The position numbers and the translations under genes are program-made. Shown here piece after piece: positions 37,754 through 49,235 of a DNA stretch of 64,000 bases (position 1 is its first letter; each line of letters begins with the position of its first letter). Location: positions 8,302,869 through 8,366,868 of the forward strand of contig NC_088711.1 in assembly GCF_963576615.1 (NCBI RefSeq). Reading direction: 5' to 3'. A model generated the notes under the pieces. The model did not search any database and had not been told where the DNA came from. It worked only from the letters and a program-made list of their open reading frames with translations. Source of the stretch: Watersipora subatra (lineage: Eukaryota; Bryozoa; Gymnolaemata; Cheilostomatida; Watersiporidae).

Positions 37754-40700
37754 CTGCAGAATATAATGGCCACTATAGGAAAATACAATAGGTTTTGGCT
37801 GCAGTTGAAGTGATGAAAAGAAATAGTTGTTAAATATAATAAGATGGCTCATTGAAAAACATGCCAATATAGGACAAGTTAACTTATTCTTCCCAAAAAT
37901 TCGCCATAATCCTGACAAGTTTATTTGCTACTCAAATCAAGCTGCAATGGAAAGATGTCTGACATTTGATATTAAAAAGCTGCTTAGCTAGTCATTTCAT
38001 CTACTCACTAAAATAATAAATTCATTTTAAGAAAGTTGAAAATTATGATAGTCCCAGTTTTTCATGTTTCTTGATGTCTGCAGATATAACTCTTGAGCGA
38101 AAGAGTAGTAGAATTTGAGAAAATATAAGACCAATATTTATTAAAAATAGCATTACACGAATGATTTTATTGTCAATTCCATGTCTGCAAGACTAGTGTC
38201 ATTTTAAATATTTCTAAGTAAAACCTAGTCAAGCATTTACAGTGAGCAGACAACATCCATGAGTGCTTTTTTGTCGCCAATAGACAGTTGTCATGCACTG
38301 ACAACTGTATGGGCAAGCATAAGCAAAGACAGACTAGAGCCATGAGTACACAAATCTGAGTACGCATATTCAGTCAAAGCCACTGCCAGGAAAAGCAACA
38401 GGCAGCTATCTAACTTGCGTTACCCTGCAGATAGCATCATAGTATCAAGCAGATAGTATCATAGTGGTCATAATTCAACTGCTATCATGAACAGGCAACT
38501 ACGATGAATAAAAATCCATTTACTGACACATCACAAGTAGATAGTAGTAGACAAAATCGTTATATGGTAACCTACCTAAGTGTTCTTCCAGGCAATATAT
38601 CTCTAGTCTCATCAATGGTTCACTTAAGATGATGCCGGAATCATTCAGTGCTTGGTGAATTGCTTCTGCTACTGCTGCTGATATCATGGCTGCACTGGTT
38701 CGTTTAGTGTGAACTTTAAAGTCATGAACATTGACTTGACAGTCTACAACCTTGAAACCTTATATAGAGTTTACAGGGATATTACAAAAGTGTGACTTCA
38801 ACGCAGCTGCGCAATCACTATAGATCGTAATTACACATAGGTACTATTTCAATTATGTTTACAAGGTAAATGAAGTTGCAAGAAACTAGCATTTGGAAAA
38901 ACTGCGTGAAATACATGTGTGAGCTCATATGAACTTACAGGGTAGCCAAGCAAAGGTCCTGAACTAAGGGCTATTTCTGCTCCTTGATTAATGGGTTTTC
39001 GATGAAACCAGGGCAACATGTCCCACCGAGATTCTCCAGTTTGTACAAATTTCACAGACTTTCCACCGGTTGTGCTGGGACTGACTGATACTGATACCGA
39101 TACATGGTGGCTTGTTTCCCCAATAATCCTGCATTAAATTAGTAGCAAGTCAAGCTGATGCATGAAATATGAAAGGTATATCTTTGATAATTTCCCAAAC
39201 AAGTTACACCCCTCAAACAAGTTACACCTCTCAAACAAGTTACACCCCTCAAACAAGTTACACCCCTCAAACAAGTTACACCCCTCAAACTAGTTACACC
39301 CCTCAAACTAGTTACAGTATTTCAAACAATCCCAGTCATTAGAAACAACAATGAGACGAGACAGCTTCAAAATACAGACCTTTCCAGTGTATGATGAATA
39401 ATTGCTGAAGAGTTTTCCACCTTCTCTCTATAAGCAACCAGCATAGGCCCAAGAAATACCTTTAAGCCATGCTCTTTTAACAGCCTATCTTTGGTGATGT
39501 CAAGGTGAAGCTCACCCATTCCTGAAAGGACCAACTGGTCAGTTTCGGAATTGCTTTTCACCCTGTTGAAAAAAGTACTCTGGCAGCACTAGGATATGGG
39601 AAGTGCTGCTAAAAGAACATTTCACCTTTCTAATGCAAACAGACACAACAAATATTGTCTATAGATTTACAACATGGCTAATGAGAACCTTGAAGATCTT
39701 AAGAAGGTTAGCCAACAATTTCCATTATTTTTGGAAACACACCTTAAGCTAGGGTCTTCTTTGACAAGTATTTGTAGAGCTTCATCTAGGCGTTTTTGAT
39801 CTCCATTTGAGTACGCCTCTACTGAGCACATGAAGACTGGGTCTGGAATAGTGAGAGGCGGCAGGGAGATTCCCGCCTCTTCATATTTCTGCACAGCACT
39901 CGCTTTAGACATAATGGTGTCTCCTGTTACTGCTCTGTGTAAGCCCGTCACACCAACAATGTCACCTGCCAAGTAAAGACTGGCTTTCAAAAAGAGCTCA
40001 AAAAGATTTACAACTAATCAAAGATGTGAAGTTGTAATATTCAAAAGAATTATCAAAGGCTAAAAATAATTTCATATTATAGTTCACCGCCAGGATACAA
40101 ACAGAGCTGCTGCCTTTAGCGAACTATCCCATCTAGTGAACGGTGCCCCATTTTCTCTGCTGCCAATGGCAGAAGCAAGACGGACCTACCTGCTTGAGCT
40201 GTCTTTGTCTCCAGCATCTCATTTCCAAGGATAGTGTAGACTCTGCCTACCTTCTCATTACAGTCTTGAGTTGCATTGTAAACAGAACTTGAGCCTGATA
40301 TAGATCCGCCATATAGTCTGAGAAAAGTCACAGCACCTCGCTCTTTCTGATGCACAGTCTTAAAAGCAAAAGCGCAGAGATAGTCTTTCAACTGCAGTTT
40401 GCTATTATTCTCTTCTGGACATGGCAGATAATCAACGATGGCCCCTAGCAAGGACTGAATTCCACAATCTTTTAAAGCGCTGCCGAGCATTACTGGAACA
40501 CCCTTATTGTTACAAGTCACCCTTCTCAGACTCGCTCGTAAGTCATCACATGTGATATCATCGTATGTGTTACAAGATACAAGGATGTTCATCATATCAC
40601 CATCCAGGTCAGCAAGATCATCTATCAGTCCGTTTCGCATGTCAATGACCTGCTCATACAACTCTTTGCCATCAGAGAGTGAAACATATTTCTTTTCTGA

Positions 40701-43700
40701 GCTGTCATCCGATGTGGACCTACTCGAGGAGAACTTTGAGAGGCTGGCTAAATCAACAACCCCTTAAAAAAACAAACGAGGTTAGAAGATAAAGACAGTG
40801 TTACAAGTTCCAGTTACAGCTACGACCTGTTAGGTTGAGTTGCCAAAACGTTGAGTTTAAAGCAACAGCAAGAAGATAGTAGAAGTGTCACATAGTGCCC
40901 AAGAAAGTTGCGGTGCTGCCGATTTAAAAAGCATTACGCTAAATCCTCGATTAGATTCTAGTCAAATTGCACCACAGCCATGGAGTGCCAAATTAGACTA
41001 CGGCCACCTGACTCAAATCAGCATAATACCAACTATCATCAGCATAAGCCATTAACAGCTTAAAAGCATCATATAAGAGCCTAGAGACTACACAAACCAG
41101 AGAAATGGTGAGCAAAGAGGCCATGAAGGAGAGCACTGTAGAGAATATGCTTGGAACAAAATGCAAAACCAGTCTTAGTTTCTCAAGTTAGCCTGAACAT
41201 CACAATATGTTAATTATAAGTGTTTATTATATGTTATTAATTAGTGATGGAATATGTAGTTGTTGCTCAACTGTGGTCTATTTCCTTAGAGCTATTATTA
41301 CTATTACAAACAGACGTTTAATTCTATTTTTTACTTTATATATGTAAAGAAAGCTAACTTGTGCGTTTTAGGTTCATTTTGCAACAACTTTAAAACAATA
41401 AAATATATTTTATAACAGGTTGATACCATTCACCAAAACTGCTTTCTCCAAAAAAATGCACTGGTGGATAATACATCTACAATTTTTCTAAAATATAGCT
41501 TATGACAACCATTATAGTGAGCACTTTCTTTCATTATATTTTAAAGGTCTTTTGTTCATTCACTTTTAACACATTGGTGCTATTATTAGCACATCATGTA
41601 GAAAGAATGAGTAGCTTTACAGTTTTAACGTCTTAACATATGTAGAAAGTCTTGTCAAGTATGCATCAGCTATAATGAAAGGGTGAACAAACAGATAAGG
41701 CGGGCCTATCTTCGTCAGTTTTACTGTGTCAAAAGCCATCTCTGACACACATTCGAGCTGTAATCACAGCAGTCAGTTGGTTAATAAAACGTATACAGAA
41801 TGCAGATTTGAAGATTGTTAATTTTAAAATTAAACCTCATGTCACAAATCAGCTGCATCTACTTCAATCATTAGTCATAAATATGCAAAATTTGGAATTG
41901 CCTTTTCTTTTTGGCAACAATTGATTTTGTTCACACAATTTGGAAATATTGAATTATTTTCTCTGTTGCAAGTTGTTTTCCCTCATCATGCTACCAGCAT
42001 AAAATTTCAATAAAGGTTAGGCAAATACGGGTTTAGTCTGATAACCATGGCGTGTGGCACGATAGCATTGGAGTGACGATTAGGCACCAACCTTCCAAGT
42101 CGCTCTCAGTACCTAAGGCGCACTGGGTAAGTAGAGGGGTGACGGCTAAGTCTTTTTTTATTGACTTGAGTGACTCAGCCACATCTGCTCCTTTTTTGTC
42201 CATTTTATTTAAAAATATGAGGCGTGGTAGAGAGAAGTGGTTCGCTTGTCTCCAAACAGTCTTAGTTTGGGCTTCAACGCCTGCTGATGCATCCAATATG
42301 CCTAAGAGAAAGGTTAAAGGTTGACTTGCGACAAAATTCACATTACCGTTATTTGATATGAAAAGATTCACCATGTCTTACCCTGTTGTGTTGTAGGTGC
42401 AAAATATGTGGAAAAGTGATTACAAGCTTTTTCAAAGCTCAAAAACGAACAGAAAATCGCAGCCACACGAGACTGCCGTAGTTTGGATTCCCTTTCCAAA
42501 ACGGCTCAAATGTGATGTAGCTGTGAGAGATGGTTTCTGTTTACACTTTCTTGCAACCTCATTCGTCGAAATATTTTCACAAATATACTTCACGCATGCA
42601 ATAAAACTATGTCTATTGTTCTTATGCATCTGTTTTATCGTCATTGTAATGCTGTCACTTTTAGCACTGATATCTTATAACTTACCATAAAAAATCGTTA
42701 AACTTTTTAACCTTGACTCGAAGGAGTACATATCATTGTCTGATAATCATGACGAGCCTGTTGGTTACCTGTGATAATCGAAAAGTGCTGCAAAAATTAT
42801 TTTCGAAGTATTGGGTCACATGATCAGATTACGACTTGACGATTGAATAATGCCGAAACAAAACTGTAAAGTAGCGAGCATCTATATTTGATACGGGGTC
42901 TTTGGTAAAACCCGAAGTGTTTGTCATAAACTAGTACTACGATAAGTTTTATATTGAGCTTTTTATTGGCCTTTCAATTCACGTGAGAACATACGTGACA
43001 AGACGATAACCAAATTTCGTGGTTACGTCATCGAAATAAAGAGATTCCAATCTACGGCGGCTTTTCGTTTTTGACCTTTTAAGGGCTTGTAATCCCATTT
43101 CCACATATTTGGCACTTACAACACAACAGAGTAAGACATGGTGAATCTTTTGATACCAAATAACTGTAATGTGAATTTTGTTGCAAGTCAACCTTTCAGA
43201 ACATTTATGCAAAAGTAAATCTTCATATTGGCAATAATACCATACAAATCGTTCCAACTTTTATTGTGTTGAAAATTCTGAACTAACTCGAAAAAATGTG
43301 ATACAATGAAATAGGTATGAATTACCTAGTCAACTGTGTAAAAGAAGTCGATGAATTTTTAACTGAACTTTCACTTAAATGCAAATTACTTGTTTATAAA
43401 TAGATAAAAGCAAATTATTGCCTTATGAAGCCATTAGGTATAATACACTACCAGAAGAATGTCCATTCCCAATGTATTATGATTACAAACATGTGGATGT
43501 CAAAATCGAGTGTTGCTGGTGAGAACTCTTCATTATCGAAAATATGGAAGACAGCCATGCTCTCAACAAGGATTCATTGGATCTCTTCACACATGTGCCA
43601 GTTAGTTGAATAAAATTAAATGAATGAATAAAAATAATAGTGAATAATAAAAATAATTAAATAAAATGAACAAGTATAGCAGGTTTAACACATTGCTGAG

Positions 43701-44504
43701 TAGAAATGTCAGCTCTCACCAATAGCCGAGTCCATTACTCGAAGGACTCTTTCAACCTCGACGGTAAAGTCTATGTGACCAGGCGTATCTAATATATTGA
43801 TTCTGTGTTGGTTCCAGTGTAGAGAGATGGCTGCTGACTGAATGGTGATGCCGCGCTCCCTTTCTTGAGGAAGATAGTCAGTGACAGTCGTACCTGTGAG
43901 TGTATGATACACAAGAGAGCTCGAAAAAGCCTAGTTTTAAATTGCATACGGCAAGAGTCGTCGATAGACATGGTTTTCACACTAAATCACTCCTTAGAGG
44001 ATGTTATACGTTACATTTAGATTGCCTTTCAACCACACATCATGAAGTCCTTCCAAGTAAAGCTGCTGACTCCGTGTAAAAGGTGATTAACATTCGATAT
44101 AAAACTAGTTGTTAACTTGCAATAGACCAAACAAGAATCAAGCGATGAGCATTACCTAATTTCAATAAGTGGAAAAAGTACAAAGCGATTGAACAATTAT
44201 CAAATAGTAAAACGACAAGTATACAAACCAAAATACCTTCATCCACTTTACCAATATCATCAGTTATGCCGGAATAGTAGAGCAGCTGTTCGGTTGTTGT
44301 TGTTTTACCTGCATCAATGTGCGCAATGATACCAACATTTCTGAGCTTATCGACTGTTTGACGACGGTTTGGGGAAGAGAGCTTTTGCACTGATTTCTTT
44401 GATCGAAAGATTTTTGAAGCCAAGCCATGATTCCGGCAACCCACCTGGAGCGCGGAATATGCGTTTGCGAATAGAGTGGGAAGACTAAGGTTCTTGAGTT
44501 GCAT
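37527..44504 (-). CDS. GFM2: Mitochondrial ribosome-releasing factor 2 (mtEF-G2), GTPase
   Basis: Nine minus-strand exons give a 740-residue translational GTPase (human GFM2 779). GFM2 acts in the mitochondrial matrix with the recycling factor mtRRF to split ribosomes after termination. The first 50 residues are rich in K, R and S with few acids, as in a mitochondrial presequence. G motifs are all visible: G1 [12 protein letters not shown] (about 61-72), the switch I box RERGITIQ, G3 DTPGH, G4 NKMDK, G5 [22 protein letters not shown] is typical of GFM2, whereas GFM1 has a GGVQ-type sequence there. Domain II ([14 protein letters not shown]), domain IV ([20 protein letters not shown]) and domain V ([29 protein letters not shown]) follow. 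The frame is unbroken. A short leader ORF overlaps the start. Confidence 0.95.
37754..38575. other. GFM2 intron 8
   Basis: Nothing recognised. Confidence 0.45.
38576..38750 (-). CDS. GFM2: GFM2 exon 8
   Basis: The acceptor is TTTCAAG and the donor GTAGGT. It encodes [20 protein letters not shown] and [16 protein letters not shown], equivalent to human EPLMNLEVTV. Confidence 0.92.
38939..39128 (-). CDS. GFM2: GFM2 exon 7
   Basis: The acceptor is TAATGCAG and the donor GTAAGT. It encodes [20 protein letters not shown] and [18 protein letters not shown], equivalent to the human stretch ending ACLQGPLLGSP. Confidence 0.93.
39196..39321. repeat. 18-bp array filling GFM2 intron 6
   Basis: CAAACAAGTTACACCCCT repeats seven times at 18-bp spacing; the last two units have CAAACTAG. 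The array makes up half of the 251-bp intron between exons 6 and 7. Confidence 0.95.
39380..39562 (-). CDS. GFM2: GFM2 exon 6 (domain IV)
   Basis: The acceptor is TTCAACAG and the donor GTCTGT. It encodes [18 protein letters not shown] and [15 protein letters not shown]. Confidence 0.95.
39743..39965 (-). CDS. GFM2: GFM2 exon 5 (domain II-III)
   Basis: The acceptor is CTTGGCAG and the donor GTGTGT. It encodes [19 protein letters not shown] and [16 protein letters not shown], ending KEDPSL in phase 2. Confidence 0.94.
40190..40762 (-). CDS. GFM2: GFM2 exon 4 (G5, domain II)
   Basis: The acceptor is TTTTTTAAG and the donor GTAGGT. It encodes [11 protein letters not shown], an S-rich insert, [33 protein letters not shown] and [20 protein letters not shown]. 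Confidence 0.95.
40763..42091. other. GFM2 intron 3
   Basis: No repeat or exon was recognised. Pyrimidine-poor AT-rich DNA. Confidence 0.45.
42092..42301 (-). CDS. GFM2: GFM2 exon 3 (G4)
   Basis: The acceptor is TTTCTCTTAG and the donor GTTGGT. It encodes [19 protein letters not shown] and [21 protein letters not shown]-flanked element lies 17 nt from its 5' edge. Confidence 0.94.
42318..43192. mobile_element. TTAA-flanked long-TIR element, copy 3 (in GFM2 intron 2)
   Basis: Same family as copies 1 and 2 but in the opposite orientation, judged by the internal block with ATCTATATTTGATACGGGG. TTAA is intact on the left (42314-42317) and changed to TTCA on the right (43193-43196). Termini match for about 190 bp with growing divergence inward. 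No transposase is encoded; the open frame at 42397-42690 is formed by the terminal repeat. Confidence 0.85.
43720..43893 (-). CDS. GFM2: GFM2 exon 2 (switch I, G3)
   Basis: The acceptor is CTCACAG and the donor GTGAGA. It encodes [20 protein letters not shown] and [20 protein letters not shown]. Confidence 0.95.
44237..44504 (-). CDS. GFM2: GFM2 exon 1 (presequence, G1)
   Basis: The ATG is at 44504-44502 and the donor is GTATTT at 44236. It encodes [16 protein letters not shown], then [20 protein letters not shown] and IGKVDE, ending in phase 1. Confidence 0.92.
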
Positions 44505-44541
44505 AACTGGTGATGGTGCATGAAAGAGCTACTGTGTGCAT
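44485..44541 (-). other. Upstream ORF overlapping the GFM2 start codon
   Basis: An 18-codon ORF in the minus-strand leader begins at 44541 and stops at 44485, crossing the main ATG in another frame. TTGTTGCAG just upstream could be a leader-exon acceptor, in which case the ATG would be retained. Confidence 0.4.
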
Positions 44542-46830
44542 TCCTGCAACAAAGTATTTATATTTGGAGAGAGAAAAGTTATCGACACCACTATTATACA
44601 TAAATCATACGTATTTTCACAAATATAAAGCGGTAAAAATCTTAGCATCTTTTGTTCATAAAAATGTTTTCTTTATAAAAACAAGACATATTTTCTTTTA
44701 AAAATAATTTGTGTGACAAAATTAGGTCGGTAGTAAAAACAAAACACTAAATAGCTTATCAATTAGGGAAAGTTACACCAAAATATTAATTTAGGCAGCA
44801 ACCTGTAATAAAAATGGTTAAAAATTTGTATTATGATTAATAAAGAAAAACCTTACTGGATCTGAATTAATATCAATAATGAAGGAACAATTTTTATTAA
44901 AAATTTTAAGAATTGATTTCAAGTTTGCCGGACAAGACTACTCGGAGTACAAATAGCTTAATCCTTTCTTCAAGTGATCAGCATATGCCACCATCCCTTC
45001 TATATTCACAAAAGGTAACATTCTTTTATTAAATTATTAGAATATTAGATTCTTTTTACGATGTTACGTCTACCAGAATGTTTATTCTCAAATGTGTATT
45101 GATCAGCATTTAGTTTCTTCTCAAATGGCTTCTAGATCATTCTATTAAATACAAACCAAAATCTCATTAGGAAATTTGTTTTAACAAAATACGAGGTTGT
45201 GTTAGCATATGGAGTCTAGTATTCTTTCGAATTTCACTTCTCACTTGATTATTATAATATACTGAGCAGTTCTTGTTGGCTGTGAAGTATGCATATAACA
45301 AGCTATCTAACTGTAATTGGGGAACGCGTTCCAACAAATAAGCATTAGCACAGTCATGGGTTACCTTGAAGTATGTGTGCATTTACCTGCATTGAACTTT
45401 ATGAAATAGACAGCATTTACCTGTATTGAACTTTATTAAATAGATAGCATCTACCTGCATTGAACATTATTAAATAGACAGCATCTACCTGCATTGAACT
45501 TATATTTTCAAAAGCAAATGTGGTAAACAAAAACATAATGTGATGACATAACACACAACTAATTCAAAGAGAAAAGGTCAGTATTACTTATTCTTTCCAT
45601 TTAAACTATAAAACACTCCCACGATTTACCTGTGTATCCATTAGAGTTACTAGTTTTATATTTAGTTAATCGGTGGCCTGACTATTCACAATATTCTGCA
45701 TTAGATGAGAAAATGCTAGCGTAAAATATTTAAGTTGCGTGTTTCTGGCCCAAAGTGTACAAACACAGCTATGATTGACACACCCAGAACCCCAGCATTA
45801 CTTGAAAAAACAGGACATTATAGCCTAATTTAATCTATATCTCTATATCTACACTAAATCATCACATTGCATCACAAATGCACGAAGGTGCATTTTAGTG
45901 ATGTACGAAAATTTTACCAGAGCTTTACAAAAGAAAATATACAAAAAGAGATTACTTGGGTCAAGATTACCTAATGTTGCTTAGAGTTCGATAAAAGAAT
46001 GAGCTCTTTTTAACATCTGATGTTACATGTCTAATGTGTCATCAAATCGAGAATCATGTGTTGTTTTTAATTTTGTATTCAACTATCTCTCTGCAATTTT
46101 CACACTTCCGTCAATTTTTTGTGTGTAAAAAGTTGACACCAGCAGTCCTCCGCAAATCTTGTAGAAGAGGCCAGCATCGCTGGGACATGGCGGGGTTAAA
46201 CCCCATAAATTTTAAGAGATTATGCGACCAGGGTAAAGCCTTTCTATTTATACTTTCTACATTTTTGAATTTTTTGATATTTTTAATGAGATAAAACAGA
46301 AGAGTATTCCAAAATGGGCCTACAAATGGTAAAAAAGCTATCTTATTAGTAAAAGGCATAGATTGTCTCAATGATCTCATTAGCATGTGCAAAATTCCAT
46401 AATAAAAAAACTAAGGAAACTGGTCGTATTTAAACATGGAATATCTGCTTTTTCTTTTCTAAAATTTTTAAATACGTCTGATTTATCAGATGTTGAGCAT
46501 AAGGTTGTTACTTCCTGAGCAAATATTTTGTAATTAATTGCAAAATAAAAACGATGTATGTGAGCAATCTCTCGAGGACCGAGTATGATGTCTGCTTAGC
46601 TTACTGCAAGCAGATGCTGTACGTGTTCTCAAAAGGATCGTTGCACAAACAATGGCTCTGTGATCTTGACTGAAATGTCAGAGTCCAGTTGCAAGGAACC
46701 TTGAAAAGTTTAGGTAAATATGTGTGGGTAAAAGTGTGAGTAAATAAATGTGGGTAGAAGGTGTGGGTAAAAAGCGTAAGGTGTGACAGCGCAGGCGTGA
46801 CAGGACCGGATGTGACTAAAAATAAGCGGA
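44542..46830. other. GFM2 5' flank and intergenic DNA
   Basis: No gene was recognised. It holds a 34-bp tandem repeat (45380-45500). Near 46720-46780 GTGTGGGTAAAA recurs several times. Confidence 0.45.
45380..45500. repeat. 34-bp tandem repeat, about 3.5 units
   Basis: CATTTACCTGCATTGAAC then TTTAT.AAATAGACAG recurs with a 33-34-bp period and small changes. Confidence 0.9.
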
Positions 46831-47086
46831 AATCATTCTTGAGTGCGAGCTGGTTCAAGCAAGAGCTACTAGGAGAAACACATAGCTTAACAAGGTAATA
46901 TTAGTAATACACTACATGGGGTCAGAAATGTTTGCAATCGGGCCTATTGCTACATGTACACGAAATAATGGATACTTGTACGAAATAATGGATACTTGTT
47001 TGATTAAAGTGAAACTACCTTACATATATATATATATAAAATTAAGTAAGATGAAAGTTTAAGTTCAGTTTAAAACAATGTTATTT

Positions 47087-47120
47087 CTAATAGTTTCATA
47101 TTGCAATATGAAACTATTAG
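47087..47120. repeat. Perfect 34-bp palindrome
   Basis: CTAATAGTTTCATATTG is followed directly by its exact complement with no loop. It lies in the Gypsy element upstream of the gag zinc knuckle. Confidence 0.93.
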
Positions 47121-47181
47121 TAATAAAATGTATGCACAGGAAAGATTTCTTAACTGTAATAGAAACAAACACAACAGAGAA

Positions 47182-47280
47182 AAATGTCCAGCTAGGAATT
47201 CTAAATGCTATTATTGTGGGATAGGATTAGCTATCATTGTAGGACATTAGGCAAAGGCAAGAGCAGAGGAGCAGGTATGT
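47182..47280 (+). pseudogene. Gypsy gag zinc-knuckle remnant
   Basis: KCYYCG is followed, after a one-base slip, by YHCRT, together the remains of a CCHC knuckle. Confidence 0.65.
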
Positions 47281-47379
47281 AAAGATATAGATTAATTGTT
47301 TCTTAGAGACTATGAATGAGTAGAAGTTGTTCAATCATGCCTATATTATTACAGTCAATGTTAATGCCAATCTTATATA

Positions 47380-47665
47380 ATTTAGGATTGATATGGGAGC
47401 AGCTGTTACCGCTTTGCTTAGCTATTTTTGAGACTGTGTTGACAACTTTAAATGTACAACAAAGCAGTTGAGGGGAGCAGGAAGTCATGTTCTAAGAATA
47501 GAAGGTCAAGCTGAAGTTGTTTTAGCAGCAATGGACCAGTCTGTGAAGCAGACAGTCTACTTTGTTGATGGTTTGATTACTCCACTATTGGGAAAGCCAA
47601 GTATTGCTAGTTTAGATATTATTAAGTTTGTGAATGAACTAAAGTTAGGGTCAAAAACTACCTGA
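47380..47665 (+). pseudogene. Gypsy aspartic protease remnant
   Basis: RIDMGAAVTALL stands where the active-site D-[ST]-G-A is expected, with M replacing the S/T. An in-frame stop follows. A second block, LRGAGSHVLRIEGQ to DGLITPLLGKPSI, contains the LLG[KR]P flap-end motif. Confidence 0.8.
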
Positions 47666-47849
47666 AAAGCAAAATTTCCCAAACTGTTTACAGGGTTAGG
47701 AACTATGTCAACACAAGTAAAGATAGAACTTGTCATTTCAATTGAACCATATGTTCAGGCTACTCCTCATAGAATTGCAATAGCGCGAAAAAAAGCCTTC
47801 AAAAGATTAACTGGATAAGATAGAAAAACTGGGAGTCATTAGCAAAGTT

Positions 47850-48420
47850 TCTGAATCTACTGATTGGGTGACTCTGTGTATAGTTGTTCCGAAAAAAAAC
47901 CGGTCAAATTAGACAGTCAAAAAAGAGTTTTTTCCAATTCCGAAATCAACAGAAACTCTGAGTGAGCTGAGAAATGAGAAAGCTTTTAGTAAACTTGACG
48001 TCAATTGTGGTAACTGGCAAATGAAGCTACATGAAGATTTGTGCAAATCAACTACTTTTATTACTCCGTTTGGTAAGTATTACTGTAAAAGACGAATGTT
48101 TAGAATCAGCTTTGCCCCAGAAATTTTCATAGAAAGGTGCAGAGGATAGTGTCATGAATCTGAGTTTACGGGTCAAATGTGCATAACCAGCGACTAAACA
48201 ATGTCCTAGAAAGCTTATGCAAAGCTGGAGTCAAACTCAATCCAGATAAGTATGAGTTTCAAAAAGAGGAAATTACATTTCTAGGGCATATTATTTCTCA
48301 CAAAAGCATAAAGGCTGACCCAGAGAAGACTACAGCTATCCTGAACTTCTCTGTTCCATCAAACGGAAAAGAGTTATGGAGATTTTTTTGAATTTTCAAT
48401 TACTTAGGGGAGTTTTAACC
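47850..48420 (+). pseudogene. Gypsy reverse transcriptase remnant
   Basis: Blocks STDWVTLCIVVPKKN, AFSKLDVNCGNWQ and ITPFGKYYCKRRM, and then KLNPDKYEFQKEEITFLGHI with ISHKSIKADPEKT, are typical of Ty3/Gypsy. The catalytic YxDD box expected near 48150-48190 is not present, so that segment is lost or rearranged. Confidence 0.85.
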
Positions 48421-48514
48421 TTTAATTGCTGACAATTCTGCCATGCTGCGTCAGTTGCAAGGCAAAGATTGTGATTGGTACTGAAGTGAGAACCGTGACA
48501 AAGAGTATAGGGAT

Positions 48515-48960
48515 TTGAAGAGGGTTATGACTTCGACACCAACATTATTTCCATTTTCATTAGGAAATCAGACCATGCTTATCGCTGATGCTTCATCTAA
48601 TGGCCTAGGCTGTTCTTTATTACAGAAAACAGATGGGGTTTGGCGACTACTACTATTCGCTTCAAGAGCTTTTACTTTTACAAAAAAAAGATATGCTCAG
48701 ATTAGAAAGGAAGTTCTTGCAATCTGTTGGGCTAGCAAGAGGTTTAATTATGATTTGTCTGAAAATAAATTTGTGATAGAAACGGACCACAAACCTTTAG
48801 CTTCAGTTTTGGGTGACAAAGAATTGGTGATTTAAAAGACCAAGGACCTATTAGAAACGAGCATTTTAGACTAAGAAAGATGGCACATAGCTATGCTGTG
48901 ATTTATACACCTGGACATAAACTGGTTATGTTATATATTATATTATAGCAAATGCTTTGT
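48515..48960 (+). pseudogene. Gypsy RNase H remnant
   Basis: QTMLIADASSNGLGCSLLQ, then LLLFASRAFT, YAQIRKEVLAICWASKRFN and VIETDHKPLASVLGDKEL, carry the D, E and D of RNase H. A stop follows, then a block with YTPGHKLV. Confidence 0.88.
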
Positions 48961-49235
48961 CTAGATCATCTGTAGCTGACTACACAGTTTGGCTTTAGAT
49001 GAAGAGTTGGTGAACTTGGAGATAGCTTACTCAATGCTCGTGTATCCCCGTAGGCTCCAAAGATTGACAGCTGCAATGTTAGAAAAAAGTAGAGGTTTTC
49101 TTTTAAATTAGTATATTACTGAAAACTGGCCAAGCTATAAAGAGTTATAGGAGTGTATGAGGCTGTATTATGCATTTAGAGGTTATTTGACAATAATTAG
49201 CGGCTTGATATGCTTCAATGACAGTTTGTTTCCAA

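Noticed and set aside
42397-42690. 97-codon plus-strand frame in GFM2 intron 2
   Set aside because: It is the terminal inverted repeat of the TTAA element read through. The same sequence appears in the non-coding ends of the other copies.
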